This document shows positions 24,714 to 32,061 of a stretch of 32,797 bases of DNA, in pieces. Numbering within the stretch: the first letter of the stretch is position 1; every line of letters begins with the position of its first letter. Source of the DNA: an uncultured Lachnospiraceae bacterium. GTDB taxonomy: Bacteria; Bacillota; Clostridia; Lachnospirales; Lachnospiraceae. Where the stretch lies: NCBI GenBank assembly GCA_946630035.1, contig CAMOYN010000002.1, positions 1 through 32,797 of the forward strand. Direction: 5' to 3'. The notes under the pieces were generated by a model, which searched no databases, was not told the origin of the DNA, and was given only the letters and a program-made list of their open reading frames with translations. The translations under genes and the position numbers were made by a program.

Positions 24714-27617
24714 ATGACAAAGCAGGAGTTCTGGGCACTGTTTTATGACCCGCAGGAAGAAGAGATTTCCCTCGCTGAAGAGATGAACCGCACTTCCTTT
24801 GATGAACTACTGGAAATCGATCTGGAAACCGGAAGATACCGCATCATCTATCATGTGCCGGAAAAATATCTGGGTACCTCACTGGAGGGTGATTTCCGCC
24901 GGTTTTATTTGTTTGCTCTGGAGCACTTTGTTCATCCGGAAGACCACGATGCCTATTCCGCCATGGTTGACCCGGACTTTCTCGCAGAACGTCTGAAAAA
25001 AGCATCCAACCGAGGGATTCTGAAAGGGCTCTTCCGCCTGAAAGGAAGCGACGAGAGCTGGATCTGGACCATGCACCTTCTGATATCCGGTACCGAGCTC
25101 GGCCTGCCGGAACACATCATCCGCTGTTATGTCTATGATATTCAGCGCCAGAAAGAACGCGTCCACGGTGAGATACCGGAATCCGAAGAAAGCTCCCATA
25201 CCAAGCATGAAGATGTCACCGGACTGCTGCTCGGCCAGGATTATTTCCGTCTGGTAGACAGCAAGCTCCCCCTCCTTACGGACGGCTGGTGCATCATCGA
25301 TATCGATATCGAACACTTCAAGCTGTTCGTGGACTGGTATGGGATGGAATCCGGGCGATATCTGCTAAGTCAGATCGGCGGGATTCTGAGGGAAGAAAGC
25401 AAAGCCAACGGAGGATTGCCAGGGTACCTGGGTTCGGAACATTTTTGCCTCGTCACTCCCTGCAACATGGAGCAGATCCGTTCCCTCCATGAGAAGATCC
25501 ACTCCCTGATCTCCACGCTCAGCATGATCGAAGGCTTCTCTCCCATCTTCGGCATTGCCCGGATCGATGGTTCCGCCAGCCATATTCTTGAATATTATAA
25601 TCATGCCGGCCTGAAGACCGAAGAGATCAAGGGAAACCTCCATAAACGGATCGATCTCTACGACGCCGGTCTCCATCGCAAGAATGCGGAAGAATATCAG
25701 CTTCTTTACGCTTTTCAGAATGCCCTTGACAATGGGGAGATCGGTTTTTATCTGCAGCCCCAGTACCGGGTTTCCAACCGCAAGATCGTCGGTGCCGAAT
25801 CTCTGGCCCGGTGGTGGAAAAAAGACGGAAGCATGATCAGCCCGGCCGTCTTTGTCCCCATTCTTGAGAAGCACGGTATCATCACCCGGCTGGATATTTT
25901 TATCTGGGAGGCGGTCTGCCAGTGGATCCGCCAGTGGATGGATCAGGGGCATCCCATCATACCGGTTTCGGTCAACGTATCCCAGATCGATATCCTATCT
26001 CTCGATGTCCCTGAACATTTCGCTTCCCTACTGAAAAAATACGAACTTCCCGTGGAGAGCATCAAAGTCGAAATCACCGAATCCGCCTATGTAGACAACG
26101 GGCTCTTTGTACAGGAGGCCGTAAGCAAGCTGCGCAAAATGGGCTTTATGGTCCTGATGGATGATTTCGGCAGCGGCTATTCTTCTCTGAACATGCTTCG
26201 CAGTCTGGACGTGGACCTGATCAAACTGGACGCTCAGTTTCTTAAGATTTCAGAAAATGAAGAACACAAAGGCATCAGCATTCTTGAGTCCATCATCAAC
26301 ATGACGCAGAATCTGGCCACTCCGATCATTGTGGAAGGTGTGGAGACCGAGGTGCAGGCCCGTTTTCTCTCCGATCTCGGCTGCCGGTATATGCAAGGCT
26401 TCTTATTTAACAGGCCCATGCCGGTAGAAGAATTCGAGCAGATTGCCCGGGATCCGTCTCACATCGACACCCACGGGTTTGTTTTCAAGGCCAATCAGCA
26501 GTTCCACACCCGGGAGTTTCTGGATGAAAACATCTACAGCGATGCCATGCTGAACAACATTCTGGGGCCGGTCGCTTTTTATAATGTTACCGGCGAGAGC
26601 CAAAAAAACATAGATATCATCCGTTTCAATGAGCAGTTCTATCAGCTCGTCGGTCTGGAAGTAGAAGATTTTGAAAAACGACGTTTTCACATTCAGGACT
26701 ACATCTATCCGGAAGATCTGCCAAAACTTTATGAACTGTTCCAGTATGCCACTCTCTACCGAAATGTCGGCGCCAAAGGAATCATCCGGGTCTACCGGCC
26801 CAGCGGCATGCTGGTCTGGTGGTCCCTGCAGATCTATTTTATTAATGAAGATATTCAGGGCCAGAAGTTCTACGGCAGCGCCCAGGATGTAACCGAACTG
26901 CAATTCATCCATTCCGATCTTCCCGGTGCCTACTATCGCTGTACCCTGGAAGACGAATTTGAATTCCTGTTCATAAGCAACAATTTCCAGCGAATCACCG
27001 GCTTTTCGGAGAATGAAATCAAGATTCTCTTCGACAACCGTCTTCTTCGCATGGTTCACCCCATGGACGCACCGCGGCTGATAGAGGAATCACAGGAACT
27101 CCTGCGCGGCAACCTGAACAGACTGCGTCCTTACCGGATTCAGCGCAAATGCGGAGATTATATCTATATGGCGGAGCAGACGCAGCTGACCGATCGTTAT
27201 GGCGAACTGTGCTGGCAGTGCATCGCCATTGATGTAACCGATGTGATGCATGTGAGAAATCAGATGCGTATTCTCTCCGCCCATTTAAAAGACACTATCC
27301 TCTTCCTTCATCGAACCACCGAAGGATTGATCTACGAAGTAGCCATACACGGACTGACCGAGGCTCTGGGACTGGACACCCAGGCCCTCCAGATCGCCCT
27401 GAACTCCGGAATCTTCTGCACCTGGGTGGAAGGCTATCAAAACATTCCTCATCAGGAATATACCGAAAGATTCATCCGGCAGATCGCCGGCAGTCAGAAG
27501 GAACTGAACCTCACCCTCCCGGATGGGAGAAAAACCACCCTCGTAGTCCGGGCCGATCTGGTAGGCGGGGAAAGAGGCGACATCGAATACATCGTTGTCA
27601 TCCGCCTCCACGAATAA
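24714..27617 (+). CDS. c-di-GMP phosphodiesterase: PAS, degenerate GGDEF, EAL, two C-terminal PAS-like domains
   Basis: 967 residues, no signal peptide or membrane helix. An N-terminal PAS-like domain (~30-147) precedes a GGDEF fold (~165-315) in which the active-site motif reads LGSEH, so cyclase activity is not expected. The EAL domain (~330-578) keeps E362 (AESLAR), N421 (VNVS), E453 and E456 (VEITES), D483-D484 (MDDFGSGYSSL), K504, E541 (VEGVET) and Q561, so it is probably an active phosphodiesterase. Two PAS-like domains (~610-730, ~735-845) and an unassigned C-terminal ~120 residues follow; PAS domains after EAL are unusual. ATG 24714 is preceded by GGAGG nine bases upstream. It is divergent from the HD-GYP operon. 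Confidence 0.93.
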   Translation: MTKQEFWALFYDPQEEEISLAEEMNRTSFDELLEIDLETGRYRIIYHVPEKYLGTSLEGDFRRFYLFALEHFVHPEDHDAYSAMVDPDFLAERLKKASNRGILKGLFRLKGSDESWIWTMHLLISGTELGLPEHIIRCYVYDIQRQKERVHGEIPESEESSHTKHEDVTGLLLGQDYFRLVDSKLPLLTDGWCIIDIDIEHFKLFVDWYGMESGRYLLSQIGGILREESKANGGLPGYLGSEHFCLVTPCNMEQIRSLHEKIHSLISTLSMIEGFSPIFGIARIDGSASHILEYYNHAGLKTEEIKGNLHKRIDLYDAGLHRKNAEEYQLLYAFQNALDNGEIGFYLQPQYRVSNRKIVGAESLARWWKKDGSMISPAVFVPILEKHGIITRLDIFIWEAVCQWIRQWMDQGHPIIPVSVNVSQIDILSLDVPEHFASLLKKYELPVESIKVEITESAYVDNGLFVQEAVSKLRKMGFMVLMDDFGSGYSSLNMLRSLDVDLIKLDAQFLKISENEEHKGISILESIINMTQNLATPIIVEGVETEVQARFLSDLGCRYMQGFLFNRPMPVEEFEQIARDPSHIDTHGFVFKANQQFHTREFLDENIYSDAMLNNILGPVAFYNVTGESQKNIDIIRFNEQFYQLVGLEVEDFEKRRFHIQDYIYPEDLPKLYELFQYATLYRNVGAKGIIRVYRPSGMLVWWSLQIYFINEDIQGQKFYGSAQDVTELQFIHSDLPGAYYRCTLEDEFEFLFISNNFQRITGFSENEIKILFDNRLLRMVHPMDAPRLIEESQELLRGNLNRLRPYRIQRKCGDYIYMAEQTQLTDRYGELCWQCIAIDVTDVMHVRNQMRILSAHLKDTILFLHRTTEGLIYEVAIHGLTEALGLDTQALQIALNSGIFCTWVEGYQNIPHQEYTERFIRQIAGSQKELNLTLPDGRKTTLVVRADLVGGERGDIEYIVVIRLHE

Positions 27618-27663
27618 CCCATCGGAGCAGGGGGGCCGTGTCCCGGCAAAAGAATGTAAACAG

Positions 27664-27707
27664 AAGGGGCTTTCGCACGAAGAAATTCGTGCGAAAGCCC
27701 CTTTGTT
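27664..27707. terminator. Long hairpin between convergent genes (likely bidirectional terminator)
   Basis: A perfect 18-bp stem AAGGGGCTTTCGCACGAA / TTCGTGCGAAAGCCCCTT has a GAAA loop. It is followed by TTTGTTG on the plus strand and CTGTTTAC on the minus strand. The T-runs are poor but the stem is very stable and lies between the convergent EAL and protease genes, 46 and 56 bases from their stops. Confidence 0.8.
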
Positions 27708-27759
27708 GAGATCCGGTTTCCGTTACGCAGAATTCCGACACCTGCTAAGCCGTAGACTT

Positions 27760-29409
27760 CTACCGGATGGTGAGTTCCACCGTCTTTTTTCCGGACTTGT
27801 ACTGCGCAGAGGGAAGAGCATAGACCATAATCTTTACGGTGCCCTTCTTTTTGGCCGTGACGACGCCTTTCCCGGAGACAGATGCCATTTCCGGGTTGGA
27901 GGATTCGTAGATCAGCTGCCCGGTACCGGAGGTTCTTACGGCGTTCAGCGAAATCTTCGCTCCTTTTTTCATCTCCCGTCTGCTTCTGACACTGATCTTC
28001 TGCGCTGTCTTTCCGGCTTTTACACCAAACCCCTTTACCAGAGCATTGTAAAGACGGTAGGTATATTCTCCTGCGGAGATTTTGGACTGTACGGTGATTC
28101 CCTGCCAGCTGCCGCCGCTTTGAATAAACGACTGTCCGCTCTGTATGACGGCGGGTCTGGCACCTTTGTCCACGACGTCCTGCAGCTCGAAGGGAATAAA
28201 ATACCGGCCCGAAGGCGCCTTTGCCGATATAAGAATACTGAAGGAAGCGCCTTCGGGAATGCCGATCTGTTTCCCCAGATCCATGCGGCTGTATCCGGCC
28301 TGCTTTTTCGTGAAGGTCTTGTTATACAGTCGGACTCCGGAGACCGGGGTGCTGCCGTCATTTGCTGCGTAGATCTGAATGTTCACCCGACAGTTATCCT
28401 CCGGCGTAAAGGTCATGACCTGATCCAGCAGAATGTCCGACCTGGCTGTGAAACAGTTCGCTCCAGCCGTTTCGCTGCCGCTCATCAGGATATAGTCGCC
28501 GATTCCGGTACCATCGTACTGATAGATTTCTTTTCCGCTGCTTTTCTGCCCGACGAAGCTCACCGCCTGGGAGATGCAGGGGCTGTAGTACGAGACGTAC
28601 ATATAGCCGTCTCCGTGAAGATCCGTTCCGTAGGAGTCCTTCACAATCCAGGCTCCGGGGCCTGCCGGCTTGTCTTCGGACCGGAAATCCCGGAAGGTAT
28701 CGTCCCAGCCCACAATCGTCACGGCATGGTCCGCAAGTTCTTCTTCCGAGTAATAGGTTTTCGTCTGGTTCGGAATCCTTGTCCCGAAGACCTTTTCCCA
28801 ACTGTAGAAATCGGGGAAACAGATCTTCGAGGCGACGGCTCCGTTTTTCATGATCAGCTGCTTGATCCGACGGTACGCAGCCCGGTCGTATTTTTCCACA
28901 GTATTGTTTACCTGGACAAAGACCGCCTGCTTTAGTTCATACTGAGACTTCGTCATCATTTTTTGCGTGATGTACTTTCCCCCGGGCATACTGTCACCGC
29001 TGAAGAGAGAATAGGGCATGGTTTTTTCCGTGACAGCCCCGTAACCTCTGGCCAGTTCCGCAGCGGCCGTATAGAAATTCGTCGCATCCCCGCTGTGGAA
29101 ATAGGCATCCTTCCCGGCGTATTTGCTGACAGCTTCGCTGCTCTTCGGATTCAGCATAAAACAAGCCATGTGCGCCTCCGACAGGTCAATCTCCGGCCCG
29201 GCGATCCCCTGGGTGATCAGATTGGATTCCATAGAGGCCAGAGTGGCAAAAGCCCAGCAGAAAGTACGTTCCGATCCCTGGTCCTTGACCCCGGTGACAC
29301 GGCCCTGTTTTCTCAGATCATATTTTGACGGCAGAGATGCTGCCCGGCTGGGCAGTGCGGCAGACAGGAGCAGCGCCGCCGAAAGAATCAGTACCGAAAA
29401 TTTCTTCAT
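27760..29409 (-). CDS. Secreted papain-like (C1A) cysteine protease with C-terminal Ig-like domain
   Basis: 549 residues. A signal peptide ends near SRAAS. The C1A domain starts PSKYDLRKQGRVTGVKDQGSERTFCWAFATLASMES, giving oxyanion Gln44 and nucleophile Cys51. The histidine is H228 in DHAVTIVGWDD. The third catalytic position, normally Asn in WIVKNSWG, is Asp258 here (WIVKDSYGTD). A beta-rich segment (~285-450) resembles the lectin-like domain seen in clostridial relatives. The last ~80 residues (SGTGQLIYESSNPEMASVSGKGVVTAKKKGTVKI) form a Big_2-type Ig-like domain. ATG 29409 follows AGGAGG by eight bases. It is 12 bases after the LRR gene in the same operon. It has no sortase motif or S-layer domain, so it is probably released or loosely wall-bound. 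Confidence 0.92.
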   Translation of the reverse strand: MKKFSVLILSAALLLSAALPSRAASLPSKYDLRKQGRVTGVKDQGSERTFCWAFATLASMESNLITQGIAGPEIDLSEAHMACFMLNPKSSEAVSKYAGKDAYFHSGDATNFYTAAAELARGYGAVTEKTMPYSLFSGDSMPGGKYITQKMMTKSQYELKQAVFVQVNNTVEKYDRAAYRRIKQLIMKNGAVASKICFPDFYSWEKVFGTRIPNQTKTYYSEEELADHAVTIVGWDDTFRDFRSEDKPAGPGAWIVKDSYGTDLHGDGYMYVSYYSPCISQAVSFVGQKSSGKEIYQYDGTGIGDYILMSGSETAGANCFTARSDILLDQVMTFTPEDNCRVNIQIYAANDGSTPVSGVRLYNKTFTKKQAGYSRMDLGKQIGIPEGASFSILISAKAPSGRYFIPFELQDVVDKGARPAVIQSGQSFIQSGGSWQGITVQSKISAGEYTYRLYNALVKGFGVKAGKTAQKISVRSRREMKKGAKISLNAVRTSGTGQLIYESSNPEMASVSGKGVVTAKKKGTVKIMVYALPSAQYKSGKKTVELTIR

Positions 29410-29421
29410 AGTTGTCTCCTC

Positions 29422-30663
29422 CTATCGGATTACCATTGTTTTCACGGCGGACCATTTGCCATACACGGTTCTCCCGGCTACCCTGGTAAAGGGACGAATC
29501 TTCCAGGCAGTTGTCTGTCCTTTTTTCACGCCGGCCAGTTTTTTACTGGTCCATTGGACGGTACCGCTGTTTTTAATCGAAGCCGCTTTCTTATAGCTGC
29601 CCGTTTTCCCCATTCGCCAGAAAATCTGATATCCGCCGGCATGTTTCACTTTCTTCCATTGCAGGCGGACCTTTCTCCCTCTGAGCGCCTCGGTTTTCTT
29701 CCATTCCGTCCCGAACTGCCTGGCGCTGATCTCACTGACAAGTGTCAGGTCATTGTCTGAGGCGTATTCTGCCGCTGCGGAGAAAGCACCGGCATATATT
29801 ACAAAGCCGGGAACCTTTGTGTATATGATCTCCTGTGTTTTCGGATGGATTCTGTGGTTGATTCCGAAAGCCTCCGTGCCGATCGCCTCTACCGCAGCCG
29901 GAATTGAAATCTGTTGCAGACCCGTATTGGCAAAGGCTCCGTCCCCGATCTCCGTGATCGTATCCGGCAGCTTTACCGCCGTGATCTTTTTGTTCCCGCT
30001 GAATGCACCGTTGCAGATTTCCGTGACCGGATAAATTTTATTATCTATGCGGACATTCTTTCTGATCCCGATGGTTCCCGACAGTTTGCCATCCCCCAGA
30101 ATCACACTCGCCGTCTCCTGGCCATCGTACACATAATACAGGATGCCATTTACGGTTTTTTCGATGTGATCATCCAACGCCCGGATTGACAGGATCTCCG
30201 TAGTGGCACAGAAATAAATGTCATCGATCCCGGCTGCCGGTCTGCCCTCCGAATCCAGAGGGTTCCCCTCTTCATCTATTCTGTACAGACCAAAAAGATA
30301 GGTGCACGTCTGGCCAATGCCCCCATCGGGATCCAAGAGCCCGGTGTTATCCACCCATCGATACATTATACCGAACCCATATTTCCCGATACTCTTCCAG
30401 TTCTTATCATAGAAATCGTTGAAGCGGTACGTAAATTTCAGAGTTTTCCCATGGTCGGTGACAGTGATTCTTTCCCCCTGGTTGAACTCCGTCGGGATGT
30501 ACATGACATAATAATACACTACTTCCTCGACCGCGGGCCTGTCCTCAAAGCGAATCCCATAATCCGCCGAAGCCGCCGAAGCCTGTTCCGGCCTGACAAA
30601 GCCCGCGAGGATAATGCTCAATACAAACAGCAGAAATAGTGTTTTCCATTTTTTCTCTCTCAT
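29422..30663 (-). CDS. Secreted BspA-type leucine-rich repeat protein with C-terminal Fn3-like domain
   Basis: 413 residues from the ATG chosen by AGGAGG six bases upstream; the track start adds 12 codons. A signal peptide (MREKKWKTLFLLFVLSIILAGFV ... ASAASA) is followed by ~170 residues without a recognised domain (YYYVMYIPTEFNQGERITVTDHGKTLKFTYRF). LRR_5 repeats then begin TEICNGAFSGNKKITAVKLPDTITEIGDGAFANTGLQQISIP. The C-terminal ~90 residues (RKVRLQWKKVKHAGGYQIFWRMGKTGSYKKAA ... TTAWKIRPFTRVAGRTVYGKWS) are an Fn3-like module common in Lachnospiraceae surface proteins. It is the first gene of a two-gene operon with the cysteine protease. Adhesion or substrate binding is plausible but not shown. 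Confidence 0.88.
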   Translation of the reverse strand: MREKKWKTLFLLFVLSIILAGFVRPEQASAASADYGIRFEDRPAVEEVVYYYVMYIPTEFNQGERITVTDHGKTLKFTYRFNDFYDKNWKSIGKYGFGIMYRWVDNTGLLDPDGGIGQTCTYLFGLYRIDEEGNPLDSEGRPAAGIDDIYFCATTEILSIRALDDHIEKTVNGILYYVYDGQETASVILGDGKLSGTIGIRKNVRIDNKIYPVTEICNGAFSGNKKITAVKLPDTITEIGDGAFANTGLQQISIPAAVEAIGTEAFGINHRIHPKTQEIIYTKVPGFVIYAGAFSAAAEYASDNDLTLVSEISARQFGTEWKKTEALRGRKVRLQWKKVKHAGGYQIFWRMGKTGSYKKAASIKNSGTVQWTSKKLAGVKKGQTTAWKIRPFTRVAGRTVYGKWSAVKTMVIR

Positions 30664-30728
30664 ATCAAACCTCCTCGTACGTGATCCATGGCCCGGCAAC
30701 CGATGTTCCCGGGTAACCAGATATTATT

Positions 30729-30756
30729 ATTTTACTCCTTTTTTATCTTTTTTCAA
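30729..30756 (-). promoter_or_regulatory. Candidate promoter of the LRR-protease operon
   Basis: TTGAAA and TAAAAT are separated by 16 bases, about 65 bases before the LRR gene start, in an A/T-rich stretch. The leader between them contains a CCCGG/CCGGG inverted repeat of unknown use. Confidence 0.55.
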
Positions 30757-30794
30757 CTGACGATATTTTTACTCCGTCCCCCTGAAATTTGACC

Positions 30795-30823
30795 TTGCCT
30801 TTTTCTCTGCATCGTGTTATAGT
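30795..30823 (+). promoter_or_regulatory. Candidate promoter of queT
   Basis: TTGCCT and TATAGT are separated by 17 bases. Transcription would begin near 30830 and include the preQ1-type element. A better -35 (TTGACC, 30789) has a spacer of 23 bases and is therefore less likely. Confidence 0.55.
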
Positions 30824-30865
30824 ATCCCTCGTCGCTGTTCTCCCTATGTGAGCCAGCGGGAAATA

Positions 30866-30908
30866 CCGTGAGTTCGTAACCATCCTCACGTAAATCAAAA
30901 CTAAGGAG
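30866..30908 (+). promoter_or_regulatory. Probable preQ1-I riboswitch upstream of queT
   Basis: A 6-bp stem CGTGAG / CTCACG (30867-30872, 30885-30890) encloses the 12-base loop TTCGTAACCATC. The A-rich tail TAAATCAAAACTAAGGAG runs into the ribosome-binding site of queT. The short stem, the loop and the AAAACTAAGG tail match the H-type pseudoknot plan of preQ1-I aptamers, in which the tail folds back and hides the Shine-Dalgarno. The gene downstream is the expected target. No covariance search was possible. Confidence 0.75.
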
Positions 30909-30918
30909 ACAACAGAAC

Positions 30919-31410
30919 ATGAAGAACAAACAGACGCAATTCCTGACCCAGGCGGCGATGATCGCTGCCCTCTATGTCGTCATCACCTGGCTTTTCGCCG
31001 CCTTTTCCTTCGGCGAGGTGCAGGTGAGGCTCTCGGAAGCCCTCACGATCCTTCCGCTCTTTACGCCGGCGGCCGTTCCCGGGCTCTTCGTGGGGTGTAT
31101 CATAGGCAATATCCTCGGCGGTGCAGTCCTGCCGGATATCATCTTTGGCAGCCTTGCCACCCTGATCGGAGCCTTCTTCACGAGGAAGCTTTCGGACTCC
31201 AATCCTTTCCTCGGACCGATCCCACCGATCGTCGCCAACACCCTGATCGTACCCTTCGTTCTCAAGTATGCCTACAGCGTACCGCTCCCGATTCCTTTTA
31301 TGATGCTCACCGTGGGCATCGGCGAGGTGATTTCCTGCGGAGTGCTCGGTATGGCGCTGTATTTCACATTGAGCCGCAGCCAGAGCGTGATCTTCAACGC
31401 TCAGAGCTGA
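30919..31410 (+). CDS. queT: QueT family ECF-transporter S component (queuosine precursor uptake)
   Basis: 163 residues with five or six predicted membrane helices. The N-terminal TQAAMIAALYVVITWLFAAFSFGEVQVRLSEALTILPLFTPAAVPGLFVGCIIGNILGG is typical of the QueT family (COG4708). It is the substrate-binding membrane subunit of an energy-coupling-factor transporter; the shared EcfA/EcfT module is not in this window. The probable preQ1 riboswitch in its leader supports preQ1 or a related queuosine precursor as substrate and predicts repression when preQ1 is plentiful. ATG 30919 follows AAGGAG by ten bases. It is monocistronic, followed by two terminators. Confidence 0.95.
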   Translation: MKNKQTQFLTQAAMIAALYVVITWLFAAFSFGEVQVRLSEALTILPLFTPAAVPGLFVGCIIGNILGGAVLPDIIFGSLATLIGAFFTRKLSDSNPFLGPIPPIVANTLIVPFVLKYAYSVPLPIPFMMLTVGIGEVISCGVLGMALYFTLSRSQSVIFNAQS

Positions 31411-31438
31411 GTCCGGTTCCCTATCGATATATCAAGAA

Positions 31439-31468
31439 CGGCCTGCTCCGATGAGCAGGCCGCTTTTT
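31439..31468 (+). terminator. Terminator 1 after queT
   Basis: A perfect 10-bp stem CGGCCTGCTC / GAGCAGGCCG with a CGAT loop is followed by C and five T residues, 28 bases after the queT stop. Confidence 0.93.
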
Positions 31469-31474
31469 ATGATT

Positions 31475-31508
31475 AAAGACCGCAGGAAATATAGACTGCG
31501 GTCTTTTT
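31475..31508 (+). terminator. Terminator 2 after queT
   Basis: A perfect 11-bp stem AAAGACCGCAG / CTGCGGTCTTT has a 10-base loop; its 3' arm runs into a five-T tract. It begins six bases after terminator 1, giving a tandem stop. Confidence 0.88.
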
Positions 31509-31974
31509 CGCTGAATATAAATCTAGAAGGACATACGCAGAGGGGATCTTTTCGGCGAGTGGAGATTTAATCTCCTCGCGCTAAATAAGCAGAGAAAATT
31601 TTTCATAGGCTATACGCTAATTTAATTTGTCAAAAATTGGATAATCGGGTGTGGTAAGGAATGGCCAACCATTTCGGATTTCAGATTGTGCAATTTCCGA
31701 CTGCACAATTCCATTTTCCGCCTTCTCCCGGCAGCTGATCCGGAACGCATTCGCTAAAATAAAAGATGATTGTTTCCGGTAGATACACAATTTCACCTTT
31801 CCCGTTTCTCTCATTCATCTGGGATAGCCATAAAATTTTTCTGACATTTCTGCATAAAGCTGCCGTTATCCCCTCGAGGTCATGTCCGTGGGTATTACCA
31901 AGAACTGTCAGTCAATATCAGAGCGGGCAACCGCAGAGCATTTCCATCCGTAAAACATAATCGGGTAATCCCAC
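31509..31974. other. Gap of about 470 bases with no recognisable gene
   Basis: No ORF here has both a ribosome-binding site and a recognisable product. Two small ORFs (65 aa minus, 64 aa plus) overlap and look random. The stretch is A/T-richer than the genes to its left. It contains an imperfect inverted repeat at 31555-31579 (GGAGATT / AATCTCC inside GCGA / TCGC) and an inverted repeat TTGTGCA / TGCACAA near 31685-31710. It could be decayed accessory DNA. Confidence 0.5.
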
Positions 31975-32003
31975 TTGACACTCTATCTTCATCAAACTAT
32001 AAT
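31975..32003 (+). promoter_or_regulatory. Perfect consensus promoter of the repeat-protein gene
   Basis: TTGACA and TATAAT, both perfect, are separated by exactly 17 bases. Transcription would start near 32010, about 50 bases before the ATG. Confidence 0.92.
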
Positions 32004-32061
32004 TATTATATTCTAAGTAAATATAAACAATTATTCTTTCTGAAAGGGAATGATAACAACA

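Noticed and set aside
27595-28935. 446-aa plus-strand ORF after the EAL gene
   Set aside because: Runs through the intergenic hairpin and then antisense to the cysteine protease; no motif.
31617-31960. 65-aa minus and 64-aa plus ORFs in the gap after queT
   Set aside because: They overlap each other, lack ribosome-binding sites and show no recognisable sequence; a remnant of an older gene cannot be excluded.
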